Shown piece by piece: positions 48,251 through 57,398 of a DNA stretch of 64,000 nt (positions are counted from its first letter, which is position 1; each line of letters begins with the position of its first letter). Below the pieces are notes generated by a model that ran no database searches, had not been told where the DNA came from, and saw only the letters and a program-made list of their open reading frames with translations. The stretch comes from Corynebacterium efficiens YS-314. Lineage in GTDB: Bacteria; Actinomycetota; Actinomycetes; Mycobacteriales; Mycobacteriaceae. The position numbers were made by a program, and so were the translations under genes. Location: positions 2,418,001 through 2,482,000 of the forward strand of contig NC_004369.1 of assembly GCF_000011305.1 (NCBI RefSeq). Reading direction: 5' to 3'.

Positions 48251-50851
48251 ATGACGTCAATCAATCTCACGAGGACCGAGGCGGACGAGCGGTCCTGGCT
48301 GCTCAGTGTGGAGAATTACTCAATCTCCCTGGATCTCACCGGGGAGGATGTGTTCACCTCCATCACCGTGGTCAGCTTCACCGTCCGTGAGGCGGGTGAT
48401 ACCTTCATCGATCTGCGTGCCGCCACTGTGGATGAGGTCTACCTCGATGGGGTGGACATCCGCGACCGCGCCATCACCCTGGGTGTGAACGGCTATGACG
48501 AGACCCCGGGCATCACCCTGCGTGGTCTCACGCCCGGGCAGCACACCCTGCGGGTCGCAGCCACCATCCCCTATTCCCGCACGGGTGAGGGCCTGCACCG
48601 GATGGTGGATCCGGCCGACAATGAGGTCTACCTGTACACCCAGTTTGAAACCGCCGATGCCAAGCGGGTGTTCGCCTGCTTCGACCAGCCGGATCTGAAA
48701 TCCACCTATGATTTCCACATCACCACCCCGAAGGGCTGGAAGGTCATCTCCAATGCGGAGCAGGAGGTGTCCACCCAGCACCCGGAGTATGACACCCATG
48801 TCTCCGAGGTGGACTACCCCATCTCCACCTACCTGGTGGCTATCTGCGCCGGGCGTTACCACGAGGTGCACGACACCTGGGCCGGCCAGCTCACCCACCA
48901 CCCCGAGACCCCCGCCGGTCAGCCCACCGAACTCACCGTCCCGCTGGGTCTGTTCTGCCGTCGTTCCCTGGCCCCGCACCTCGATGCGGAGCGGCTCTTC
49001 ACCGAGACCAAGCAGGGTTTTGACTGGTACCACCGCAACTTCGGGGTGGCCTACCCGTTCGGCAAATATGACCAGATCTTCGTGCCGGAGTTCAACGCCG
49101 GCGCGATGGAGAACGCCGGTGCGGTGACCATCCGCGATGAGTATGTCTTCGCCTCCAAGGCCACGCGCTACCGTTATGAGCGTCGCGCGGAGACCATCCT
49201 GCACGAGCTGGCACACATGTGGTTCGGTGATCTGGTCACCATGCGCTGGTGGGATGATCTGTGGCTCAATGAGTCGTTTGCCACCTGGTCGGCGGTGATC
49301 TCCCAGGCCGAGGAGACCGAGTACACCAGCGCGTGGGTCACCTTTGCCAATGTGGAGAAGTCCTGGGCCTATCAGCAGGATCAGCTGCCCTCCACCCACC
49401 CGGTGTCCTCGGACAGCCACGACATCGAGACCGTGGAGCAGAACTTCGACGGCATCACCTACGCCAAGGGCGCGTCGGTGCTCAAGCAGCTGCAGGCCTA
49501 TGTCGGTCGGGAGGAGTTCCTCGCCGGTGTGCGCAGGCACTTCGCCAACCACGCGTGGGGCAATGCCACCTTCGATGATCTGCTGTCCGCCCTCGAGCAG
49601 GCCTCGGGCCGTGACCTGTCGGGGTGGGCCAGCGAGTGGCTCAAGACCACCGGCATCAACACCCTCTCCGCGGACTTCACCGTCGAGGACGGCACCTACA
49701 CCTCCTTCAACGTCGTGCAGACCGGTGCCGTCCCCGGCGCGGGTGAGCTGCGCACCCACCGCATCGCGGTGGGGCTCTACACGCTTATCGACGACCAGCT
49801 CACCCGCTTCAAACAGGTCGAACTGGACATCGACGGTGCCTCCACCGCGGTGCCGGAGCTGATCGGTGTGGACAAGGCTGATGTCGTCCTGGTCAATGAT
49901 GATGATCTGACCTACGCCCTGCTGGATCTGGATCAGGGGTCCCTGGATTTCGTGGTCAACCATATTGACAAGTTTGTCGATCCGATGCCACGCACCCTGG
50001 CGTGGTCTGCGGCCTGGGAGATGACCCGCGCAGGCCAGATGAAGGCCCGTGATTTCATCGCGCTGGTGGCCCGGGGTGCCTCCGCGGAAACCGAGATCGC
50101 GGTGTTGGAACGCATCCTGACCCAGGCGGTCTCGGCGTTGAAGAACTATGCCGATCCGGAGTGGGTGAAGGCTGAGGGGGAATCGGTCGTCGCAAAGCTC
50201 CTGCTCGACGGGGTGCGCACGGCAGGTGACAACACCAACACCCAGCTCGCCTTCATCCAGACGCTGGCCAAGACGGCGCTGGATGAGGACGCTGTGGCGT
50301 TCTTCCGGGGGCTTCTCGACGGATCCGAGGCAGGCATCGAGGTGGATTCCGACCTGCGCTGGTGGGCGCTGACCGCCCTGATCGCCCACGGCGCGGTGGA
50401 GGACCCGGATGCGGCCATCGCCGAGGAACTCACCCGTGACCGCTCGTCTGCCTCCAACCTGTCGGCCCTGCGCGCCCGGGCGGCGGTCAATACCGCGGAG
50501 AACAAGGCCAGCATCTACGGCGAGGCGGTCTCCGCCGACAACACCTTCAGCAACCTGGAGCTGCGCCACACCATCGAGGGCCTGACCTTCACCGGTTCCG
50601 CTGACCTGCTCAACAACTACACCGGCACCTACTTCGAGATCGCGCCGACGGTGTGGGAGGCGTTCAGCAATGAGATCGCCATGCAGATCCTCACCGGCCT
50701 GTACCCCTCGTGGAACGTCACCGCCGAGGCACTGGCCCTGGCGGATGATTTCCTGGCCGGGGAGCACTCCGCGGGTCTCAAGCGCGTGGTGTCGGAGGAA
50801 CGCGACCGTGTCGCCCGTGCGCTGCGCAACCGGGAGGTCGACGCCAGCTGA
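48251..50851 (+). CDS. pepN: Aminopeptidase N
   Basis: M1 family zinc aminopeptidase of 866 residues. GAMEN motif at residues 284-288, zinc-binding HELAHMWFGD at 318-327 and the third ligand in WLNESFATW are intact. A long C-terminal ERAP1-like helical domain completes the protein. The ATG at 48251 follows CAGGAG; the longer frame from 48110 lacks similarity. Confidence 0.96.
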   Translation: MTSINLTRTEADERSWLLSVENYSISLDLTGEDVFTSITVVSFTVREAGDTFIDLRAATVDEVYLDGVDIRDRAITLGVNGYDETPGITLRGLTPGQHTLRVAATIPYSRTGEGLHRMVDPADNEVYLYTQFETADAKRVFACFDQPDLKSTYDFHITTPKGWKVISNAEQEVSTQHPEYDTHVSEVDYPISTYLVAICAGRYHEVHDTWAGQLTHHPETPAGQPTELTVPLGLFCRRSLAPHLDAERLFTETKQGFDWYHRNFGVAYPFGKYDQIFVPEFNAGAMENAGAVTIRDEYVFASKATRYRYERRAETILHELAHMWFGDLVTMRWWDDLWLNESFATWSAVISQAEETEYTSAWVTFANVEKSWAYQQDQLPSTHPVSSDSHDIETVEQNFDGITYAKGASVLKQLQAYVGREEFLAGVRRHFANHAWGNATFDDLLSALEQASGRDLSGWASEWLKTTGINTLSADFTVEDGTYTSFNVVQTGAVPGAGELRTHRIAVGLYTLIDDQLTRFKQVELDIDGASTAVPELIGVDKADVVLVNDDDLTYALLDLDQGSLDFVVNHIDKFVDPMPRTLAWSAAWEMTRAGQMKARDFIALVARGASAETEIAVLERILTQAVSALKNYADPEWVKAEGESVVAKLLLDGVRTAGDNTNTQLAFIQTLAKTALDEDAVAFFRGLLDGSEAGIEVDSDLRWWALTALIAHGAVEDPDAAIAEELTRDRSSASNLSALRARAAVNTAENKASIYGEAVSADNTFSNLELRHTIEGLTFTGSADLLNNYTGTYFEIAPTVWEAFSNEIAMQILTGLYPSWNVTAEALALADDFLAGEHSAGLKRVVSEERDRVARALRNREVDAS

Positions 50852-50931
50852 CGCACCCCGGCCGCCGGGTGGGGGTTTCACCCCCTCCCCTTGCGCTGCG
50901 CAACCTCCGGGTTGACGGCACTATAAGGACC

Positions 50932-51660
50932 ATGACTTCCCGTTCTGGTCCCGCCTACGCCCGGATCGCCGCTGAGATCATCGCCCGGATCGAGGCCAAT
51001 GCCCTCTCCCCCGGCGACCGGTTGCCGGCGGAACGTGACCTCGCCGAGGAGTTCGGCGTCGCACGCATGACGGTGCGGCAGGCCCTGGACCAGCTGCAGA
51101 TGGATGGGGTCATCGGCCGGAAACGTGGGCGCTCGGGGGGTAGTTTCGTCCTGGGCAACCGCCCCGTGGTGGAACTCACCCACCGTCGGGGCATTCTCCC
51201 CCAGCTTGATGCCCGCGGCCATGCGGTGGTGACCGAGGTGCTCACGGTGGAGGAGTTCAACGCCCCGGCCACGCTCGCCGCGAAACTGCGGGTGCCCTTC
51301 CGGGAGCCGGTGGTGAGGATCGTGCGGGTCCACCATGCCGCGGACACCCCGGTGTTGATCAGCGATTCCCACTTCCCCGCCCACCTGGTGCCCGGCATCG
51401 CACACATGGACCTCAACGGGTCCCTGGCGGAGTTATTGGACCGTCACTGGTCCCTGTCCCCGGCGCGCAAGGAGGAGACCCTGGCCCCGGGCGTGGCCAC
51501 CCCCTTCGAGCAGGAACACCTGGGCGTGAGCCCCGCCATGCCGCTGCTGCGGATCCAGCGGATCACCGAGCTGCACAACCACCGTGTGCTGGAGTACTCC
51601 GAGGATGTGCTGCGCTCGGATGCTGCGGCGGTGCGGGTGTCCACGGCGTTCTCCAACTAG
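50932..51660 (+). CDS. GntR-family regulator with UTRA domain
   Basis: Protein of 242 residues. The N-terminal winged helix is typical (YARIAAEIIARIEANALSPG, RLPAERDLAEEFGVARMTVR). The C-terminal UTRA effector domain includes PVVRIVRVHHAADTPVLISD and ends LEYSEDVLRSDAAAVRVST. The ATG at 50932 has AAGGA upstream. Similar regulators sense sugars or amino sugars; no obvious target operon lies alongside. Confidence 0.88.
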   Translation: MTSRSGPAYARIAAEIIARIEANALSPGDRLPAERDLAEEFGVARMTVRQALDQLQMDGVIGRKRGRSGGSFVLGNRPVVELTHRRGILPQLDARGHAVVTEVLTVEEFNAPATLAAKLRVPFREPVVRIVRVHHAADTPVLISDSHFPAHLVPGIAHMDLNGSLAELLDRHWSLSPARKEETLAPGVATPFEQEHLGVSPAMPLLRIQRITELHNHRVLEYSEDVLRSDAAAVRVSTAFSN

Positions 51661-51688
51661 TGTGGTGTGTTCAGCCAGGGAGGACACC

Positions 51689-51979
51689 ATGCACGTCTAT
51701 GACCGGAAGGCCGCCGACACCCGGCAGCGGTGTCACGCCACGTCGATGAATGAGATTGGCAGGCACGCGGGTGCCCACCTTCGCCGCACCGTTCACCGCG
51801 CTTTTCGACGAACCACCCACCCCCAGGCCCTCGCGTGACTCGCCACAATGAAGAACCTGTGGCTGGAGGGCCGGGTGGAGTTCTCCGCCATTGAACAGGC
51901 CATGGGCGATGATGAGGACCAGATGCTGGATTCCCCGCCCGGACAGTGGCAGTTCCTGGTCCACCAGCTCAACGATTGA
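51689..51979 (+). pseudogene. Gene debris at the island edge (two short frames)
   Basis: Two short frames follow the GntR gene: 51689-51838 (49 codons, preceded by GGGAGGA, basic and His-rich) and 51848-51979 (43 codons, ending QWQFLVHQLND). Both keep the high-GC codon pattern of the backbone, but neither has a recognised family. They look like remnants of one or two genes broken when the island entered. Confidence 0.35.
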
Positions 51980-52408
51980 ACTGCCATGTCTTGCACTAGA
52001 TCTGACCTGTGGCCCCCTAGTTCGCAGACAGCCCTAAGCACGCCCGCCCTGATGCCGCTAAGTCCAATTCAACTATCCATGAACATCTCATTCGTGAAGA
52101 GCGAATGCGTATAAATAGACTTAGACAAAATCATCTTTAGATAAGGCGCAACCAGCGAGAACGAATGAATCGTCTCTATGTACTTTTTGTATACGGTCCT
52201 GCAGGTAGCCGACCAGAGTTAACAATACCTCTCTGGGGTTTCATGAGAGCGCTAGTTTTAAAAAGGCGAAGTTGTAATGTGCCCCCAGGGCCGTAGCGGG
52301 ATGGTTCTTCCAGATTTAAAGTTCCCCCATCTCGCCCATTCTGAGCCCGTAAGCTATGACAAGCGGATTCGGGAAATATACGACTGGGAAATATAAGAAT
52401 TGTCTATT
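51980..52408. other. AT-rich left flank of the restriction island
   Basis: About 430 bp with markedly lower GC than upstream. No supported gene; a 43-codon frame at 52165-52296 is too weak to call. This change in composition marks the probable left boundary of the acquired segment. Confidence 0.5.
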
Positions 52409-52557
52409 ATGAGTGAGTTGCCCAACAACATCATCAGTCTTGATGCCCGGAGGCGTAGACCTTTCGTTCAAGTACCAATTCGGATAGCACACAATACCGG
52501 GAGTAAACCTTTCCTTTGCCTAGCCTCGGATGGAGAGAAATACTGGTGCGAGGGACC
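52409..52557 (+). pseudogene. HipA-kinase-like gene fragment (5' part only)
   Basis: About 50 codons from ATG 52409 (MSELPNNIISLDARRRRPFV). The segment VPIRIAHNTGSKPFLCLASD resembles the beginning of HipA-like kinase domain proteins, where a glycine loop precedes the ATP-binding lysine. The frame breaks off at the left end of the IS3-family element and does not resume on the other side, so the rest has been deleted. The family match is by pattern only. Confidence 0.45.
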
Positions 52558-53850
52558 TGACCCCCGTTTGGTGGACACCTAACATCCCAACAATCTGGGA
52601 CCGAAAGGTAATCTGCCACCATGCCAAGCAAGACCTACACAGAGGAGTTCAAGCGCGACGGAAGTCGCCTTGTACGAGAACTCCGACGGCGCCTCAATCC
52701 AGACCATCGCCACCGATCTGAAGGATCAACCGAGCCACGTTAGCGAACTGGGTGAAAAAATACGGCACCGCGGCTGCCACTGAAAAACCCTCGCCAACCT
52801 CCGTGAACGAAGCCGAGCGGATCCGAAAGCTGGAACGCGAAGTCCGCAAACTCCGGGAGGAACGCGACATCCTGTCGCCAAGGCAGCAAAGTATTTCGCG
52901 GAAGAGACGAGACTTTAGATCCGCTTCCGGTTCGTTGATGACGCCCAGAAGAACCACTGAAGTTAAGCGGTTATGCGAGGTGTTGAAACTCAACAGGTCC
53001 TCCTATTACAAATGGAAAAACAGCAGTTCAGCACGCAGCAAACGCCTCATGTCCGACGCCCTCCTCGGTGTCCGGGTCAAGACGGTCTTCACTGCTGAAA
53101 AAGGTTGCTATGGTGCCAAGCGGATTACCGCTTCAACTCAAAGACCAGGCCGATCATGACCCCGTAAATCACAAGCGGGTCGCGAGGATCATGCGGTCGT
53201 TGAAGCTGTTTGGCTACACGAAGAAACGCAAGGTCACCACCACCGTGTCGGATCAGAAGAAACCAGTGTTTCCTGATCTGGTGGGCCGGAAGTTCACTGC
53301 TGAGAAGCCGAATCAGGTGTACGTCGGGGACATCACTTACCTGCCGATCGCGGATGGGTCGAATATGTACCTGGCCACCGTCATTGACTGCTATTCCCGC
53401 AGGTTGGTGGGTTTTTCTATCGCAGATCACATGCGTACCTCCCTGGTGCAGGACGCACTGACCATGGCCAAGGGCCAGCGTGGAAGCCTGACTGGGGCGA
53501 TTTTCCACTGAAGATCACGGCAGTGTTTATACCTCTCATGCATTCCAGGACACCTGCAAGGACCTGGGTATCGAGGGGAGTCGATGGGATCAATCGGGAC
53601 CAGTGCGGATAACGCGTTGGCTTCAGTCTTTCAATGCCGCGATGAAGCGGGAAGTCCTTCAAGATTCCAAGACCTTTGCGAACCAGTTGATCTGCCGCCG
53701 GGATGTTTTCCGCTGGTGTACTCGTTACAACACGGTGCGCCGGCATTCCTGGTGTAAATATCTCGCGCCAACGGTGTTTGAGGAGCGCTGTCCTGCTATC
53801 CTGAAATCTGCTTCCTGATTAAATCCTCCGTGTCTACTATCCGGGGGTCG
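52558..53850 (+). mobile_element. Decayed IS3-family insertion sequence
   Basis: About 1.29 kb. The ends share a partial inverted repeat: TGACCCCCG at the left and, on the minus strand, CGACCCCCGG at the right, with GACAC conserved further in. Both orfA and orfB are recognisable but shifted repeatedly. No matching 3-bp duplication is apparent at the ends, which fits loss of flanking DNA on one or both sides. Confidence 0.75.
52621..53815 (+). pseudogene. IS3-family transposase (orfA and orfB), multiply frameshifted
   Basis: OrfA starts MPSKTYTEEFKRD at 52621, shifts near 52660, again near 52725, and continues as TLANWVKKYGTAA and then RKLEREVRKLREERDIL. OrfB pieces include KRLCEVLKLNRSSYYKW, GYTKKRKVTTTV, NQVYVGDITYLPIADGS (first catalytic Asp) and, in another frame after 53512, SDHGSVYTS with the second Asp and NAAMKREVL with the Glu. 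At least four shifts make it non-functional. Confidence 0.85.
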
Positions 53851-53872
53851 GGCCCACCTCCTTCGCGGTGCA

Positions 53873-55669
53873 GTGGCAGATCCCCGCGACATTGCAATCC
53901 TGGTGCTTTATCTTCTAGCCCTCCGGAAGAGGTCTGAATCAGACACATCTGATTCGACCTGGCAGACCATCACCGCCACCCCAACTGTGGAGGGGCTTTC
54001 TAGGCCCCTGATCGAGGCGGAAGCTCCGAATGGGGTGGACCGTTCCGTGCCCACCAGGGTGGTTAAACTGATCAGTCCCGCGCTCACAGACTCGATGGTT
54101 GTTGAGCTGGTCTCCACTGTGAACAACATTCAGATCGATGATTACGGAGACACCGCCAGTGTTATCGTCGATAGGTTTTTTGGCTTGGGAGGGCGCGGAG
54201 ACCTGAGCGCCCTGAGCACTTCGAATTCACGCCAGTCAGCTCTCTTGATCAATGCTGCTGCAACCACGCTCGAGAGCGACACGACAGTATTCGATCCTGC
54301 CTGCGGCATCGGTGGCACCCTCTTGAGGCTTTATAACAAACAGCAGAACTTGGCGTTGATCGGCAACGATATCGACGGGGTCGCCGTTACGATCGCCCAG
54401 TTGCATGCGTACCTGGCAGGTATCCCTGCCACCTTCACGCATTCTGATTCCCTGACCAGCGAGATCCATGGGGAACTCCGTAGTCAGACAATCATTACAG
54501 AACCTCCGATGGGAATGCGCCCTGACCGGGATGTCCAACAGAACGTTCTGGCCCGGGCCGGATTCGACGCTGCCGGTGCACTGACTTCCGACGAATTGTT
54601 CCTCTACATGGCTTTGAGCAACTTAACCCCTGGTGGGTATGCATATGTTCTCACCAGCACCGCCGCAGGCTTCCGAGGAGCATCCCAACAAATCCGTCAG
54701 GAGTTGGTCGCCCGCGGACTGGTGGAAGCAGTCATTCAGCTTCCGTCACGGTTGCTCCCGTATTCGGGCATTCCCACTCTGCTGTGGGTTCTCCACCGTC
54801 CTGTAGGAGACCCAGAGACCTCGCTGCTCATTGCTGATGCCTCCACTGTGTCCGATCCGCAGGATGAAATTGCACAGTGGTTGACAGACCTGCGGGCAGG
54901 GCGAGAGATCGCCATTCCGGCGCGTCGACTTTCCCTGGCTGAGTTGATCACCAATGATGGTTCGATCGTTCCCCCAGCACTATTGCGCGCGGAACTCGAG
55001 GAGGATGAGGTCCGGGAGGATCTCAAGAAGGCCATGAGTGCTCTTTCCTCCAGCGTCAAAAAGCTGCGTGATCTCGACCTTGACGAGCAGATTGTCGAGC
55101 GGGTTCCTTCGTCGAGAAGCTTCACGAACCTCAAGCAGCTCATCGACACCAACGCAATCACCCGGATCCGCAAACCCTTTTTGGAGGGACGTGACAATGC
55201 GCCGAAGGACGGCATCGAGGCATTCATGTTGTCACCGGCGAAAAGCAATCGTCAGCCGAAGAAGGTGAAGGCGACGGAAGCCGACCTCTGGATTCAGGAC
55301 GGTGACATTGTCGTCCCTCTTCACTCCATGGGCTCCGCGTGGATTTTCAAAGCCGATGGCAACAATTGGGTGGTGTCCCCGAGCATTATCGTGCTACGGG
55401 TAAATGACCCGGACCTGGACCCGCAATACCTCGTCTCCTGTATCAATGCTCCCTTCAATGAGCCCGCCACCAAGGGATCTGCCATTCCGCGTCGGGATTT
55501 CAAACAGATTCAGATTCCGGAACTTGATCACGATCAGCAGCAGCAGCTGACGGCGTCACTGGAGAAACTGTCCTCGCTAAAGACCGGCGCTGAGGATCTT
55601 GCCCAGCAGGCGGCGGCAGCGGAAGCCGCTGTCCTTAATGCGGTGCGGTTCGACAACCGCCCCGCATAG
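53873..55669 (+). CDS. N-6 DNA methylase/specificity fusion, probably 5'-truncated
   Basis: A 598-residue frame from GTG 53873. Methylase motif I is FDPACGIGGTL (from residue 140), but motif IV reads EPPM (from residue 210) where adenine methylases have N/D-PP-Y/F. The C-terminal third resembles a target-recognition half of HsdS (ADLWIQDGDIVVPLHSMGSA, a QIPELDHDQQQQL-type end and an Ala-rich coiled coil). The frame remains open upstream to the IS3 end (AHLLRGA before the GTG), and the usual N-terminal HTH-like region is missing, so the insertion probably removed it. Activity as a methylase is doubtful. Confidence 0.7.
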   Translation: MADPRDIAILVLYLLALRKRSESDTSDSTWQTITATPTVEGLSRPLIEAEAPNGVDRSVPTRVVKLISPALTDSMVVELVSTVNNIQIDDYGDTASVIVDRFFGLGGRGDLSALSTSNSRQSALLINAAATTLESDTTVFDPACGIGGTLLRLYNKQQNLALIGNDIDGVAVTIAQLHAYLAGIPATFTHSDSLTSEIHGELRSQTIITEPPMGMRPDRDVQQNVLARAGFDAAGALTSDELFLYMALSNLTPGGYAYVLTSTAAGFRGASQQIRQELVARGLVEAVIQLPSRLLPYSGIPTLLWVLHRPVGDPETSLLIADASTVSDPQDEIAQWLTDLRAGREIAIPARRLSLAELITNDGSIVPPALLRAELEEDEVREDLKKAMSALSSSVKKLRDLDLDEQIVERVPSSRSFTNLKQLIDTNAITRIRKPFLEGRDNAPKDGIEAFMLSPAKSNRQPKKVKATEADLWIQDGDIVVPLHSMGSAWIFKADGNNWVVSPSIIVLRVNDPDLDPQYLVSCINAPFNEPATKGSAIPRRDFKQIQIPELDHDQQQQLTASLEKLSSLKTGAEDLAQQAAAAEAAVLNAVRFDNRPA

Positions 55670-55716
55670 CAGCCGCTTAATTACCCACGAACGGAAGTAC
55701 GTTCGATTCCCACTGA

Positions 55717-55744
55717 GGTAGTCAGGATCCGTGTCCTGACTACC
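55717..55744. terminator. Hairpin between the methylase fusion and hsdM
   Basis: An 11-bp perfect stem GGTAGTCAGGA/TCCTGACTACC with a 6-nt loop lies 44 bp upstream of hsdM. It may end the upstream transcript or control hsdM; a second small dyad, CGAAC/GTTCG, sits at about 55688-55705. Confidence 0.6.
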
Positions 55745-55787
55745 ATCTAGACTCTTAATAAACATTTCGTAGAAAGAAACACTCATA

Positions 55788-57398
55788 GTGCCACCGAAGA
55801 ACACCGTCGAGGCCACACCCTCGACCATGAAAGAACTCAAAGACACACTCTGGAAGGCCGCCGACAAGCTGCGTGGTTCCATGGATGCCTCCCAATACAA
55901 GGACGTCATCCTCGGCCTGGTCTTCCTCAAGTATGTTTCTGACGCGTTCGCCGAGCGACGCACCCAGCTTCACGACGAGCTCGTAGCCGAAGGTATGACC
56001 GACGACCAGACCGCCATGCTTATCGACGACACTGATGAATACACCGGTCACGGCGTGTTCTGGGTTCCCGACAACGCCCGCTGGGAGTACCTGGCCCAGA
56101 ACGCCAAAGGGCTTTCGGCAAACTATGGTAACGCACCGCGGAACATCGGTGAACTTGTTGACGACGCCATGGATGCAATCATGGTTGCCAACCCGGCGCT
56201 GTCAGCCACTCTGCCCCGGATCTACAACCGCGAATCAGTCGACCAGCGTCGTCTGGGTGAGCTGATCGACCTGTTCAACACCGCCCGTTTCACCGGCCAG
56301 GGCCCGGGAAGAGCCCGAGACCTCCTGGGTGAGGTCTACGAATACTTCCTAGAGAAATTTGCCCGCGCCGAAGGAAAACGCGGCGGAGAATTCTACACTC
56401 CTGCTGGTGTTGTCCGAGTTCTGGTTGAAGTCCTGGAACCGACGAGTGGACGCGTCTACGACCCTTGCTGTGGATCCGGTGGCATGTTTGTGCAGACGGA
56501 GAAGTTCCTCGATGCCCATAACAAAGATCGAACCGCTATCGCTGTCTACGGCCAGGAGCTCAACGAACGCACCTGGCGTATGGCCAAGATGAACCTGGCC
56601 ATCCACGGTCTCAACGCCAACCTCGGCCCCCGCTGGGGAGATACCTTCGCCCGCGATTTGCACCCAGAGATGCAAGCCGACTACATCATGGCCAACCCCC
56701 CGTTCAATATCAAGGACTGGGCACGAAACGAAGAAGACCCCCGCTGGCGCTACGGGGTGCCACCGAAAAATAACGCCAACTACGCCTGGATCCAGCACAT
56801 CATCTCCAAACTCGCCCCCGGTGGCTCCGCCGGTGTGGTCATGGCCAACGGGTCCATGTCCTCGAACTCCGGTGGAGAGGGCAAGATCCGTGCCGAACTG
56901 GTCGAAGCCGACCTCGTCTCCTGCATGGTGGCACTGCCCACCCAGTTGTTCCGCTCCACCGGAATCCCGGTGTGTGTCTGGTTCTTCGCCAAGGACAAAA
57001 CCGTCGGCGACCAAGGGGCGATTGATCGTACCGGTCAGGTGCTGTTTATCGATGCCCGCAACCTCGGCCACATGATCGACCGCGCTGAACGGGCCTTGAG
57101 TGATGAGGACATCGCCAAGATCGCCGATACCTTCCACACGTGGCGCGGAACCCCATCCGCTAAGGGCAGGACCTACGAAGACGAGGCCGGTTTCTGCTAC
57201 TCAGCCACCCTGGAAGAAATCAAGGACGCCGATTACGCCTTGACCCCGGGCCGCTACGTGGGCGCAGCCGAAATCGAAGACGACGGCGAGCCGATCGATG
57301 AAAAGATCGAACGCCTAAAGAAAGAATTGCTCGACCAGTTCGACGAATCTGAGCGACTTGCGGCTGTAGTGCGCGAGCAGCTTAGGGGGGTGTCATGA
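55788..57398 (+). CDS. hsdM: Type I restriction-modification methylase HsdM
   Basis: Adenine N6 methylase subunit of 536 residues. The N-terminal HsdM_N domain is visible (LWKAADKLRGSMDASQYKDV, LGLVFLKYVSDAF). Motif I DPCCGSGGMF begins at D225 and motif IV NPPF is at 303-306. The start is a GTG at 55788. The stop overlaps the hsdS ATG, so M and S are coupled. It methylates the host strand within the site chosen by HsdS. Confidence 0.96.
   Translation: MPPKNTVEATPSTMKELKDTLWKAADKLRGSMDASQYKDVILGLVFLKYVSDAFAERRTQLHDELVAEGMTDDQTAMLIDDTDEYTGHGVFWVPDNARWEYLAQNAKGLSANYGNAPRNIGELVDDAMDAIMVANPALSATLPRIYNRESVDQRRLGELIDLFNTARFTGQGPGRARDLLGEVYEYFLEKFARAEGKRGGEFYTPAGVVRVLVEVLEPTSGRVYDPCCGSGGMFVQTEKFLDAHNKDRTAIAVYGQELNERTWRMAKMNLAIHGLNANLGPRWGDTFARDLHPEMQADYIMANPPFNIKDWARNEEDPRWRYGVPPKNNANYAWIQHIISKLAPGGSAGVVMANGSMSSNSGGEGKIRAELVEADLVSCMVALPTQLFRSTGIPVCVWFFAKDKTVGDQGAIDRTGQVLFIDARNLGHMIDRAERALSDEDIAKIADTFHTWRGTPSAKGRTYEDEAGFCYSATLEEIKDADYALTPGRYVGAAEIEDDGEPIDEKIERLKKELLDQFDESERLAAVVREQLRGVS

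Noticed and set aside
48320..50881. An 853-residue frame on the minus strand opposite pepN
   Set aside because: Antisense shadow of pepN, with biased composition and no recognisable domain.
52165..52296. A 43-codon frame in the AT-rich flank of the island
   Set aside because: No good ribosome-binding site and no recognised family; random frames of this length are expected.
53068..53511. A 147-residue frame within the IS3 element that could be called an integrase gene
   Set aside because: It is only the central part of orfB; upstream and downstream pieces lie in other frames, so it is a pseudogene fragment.
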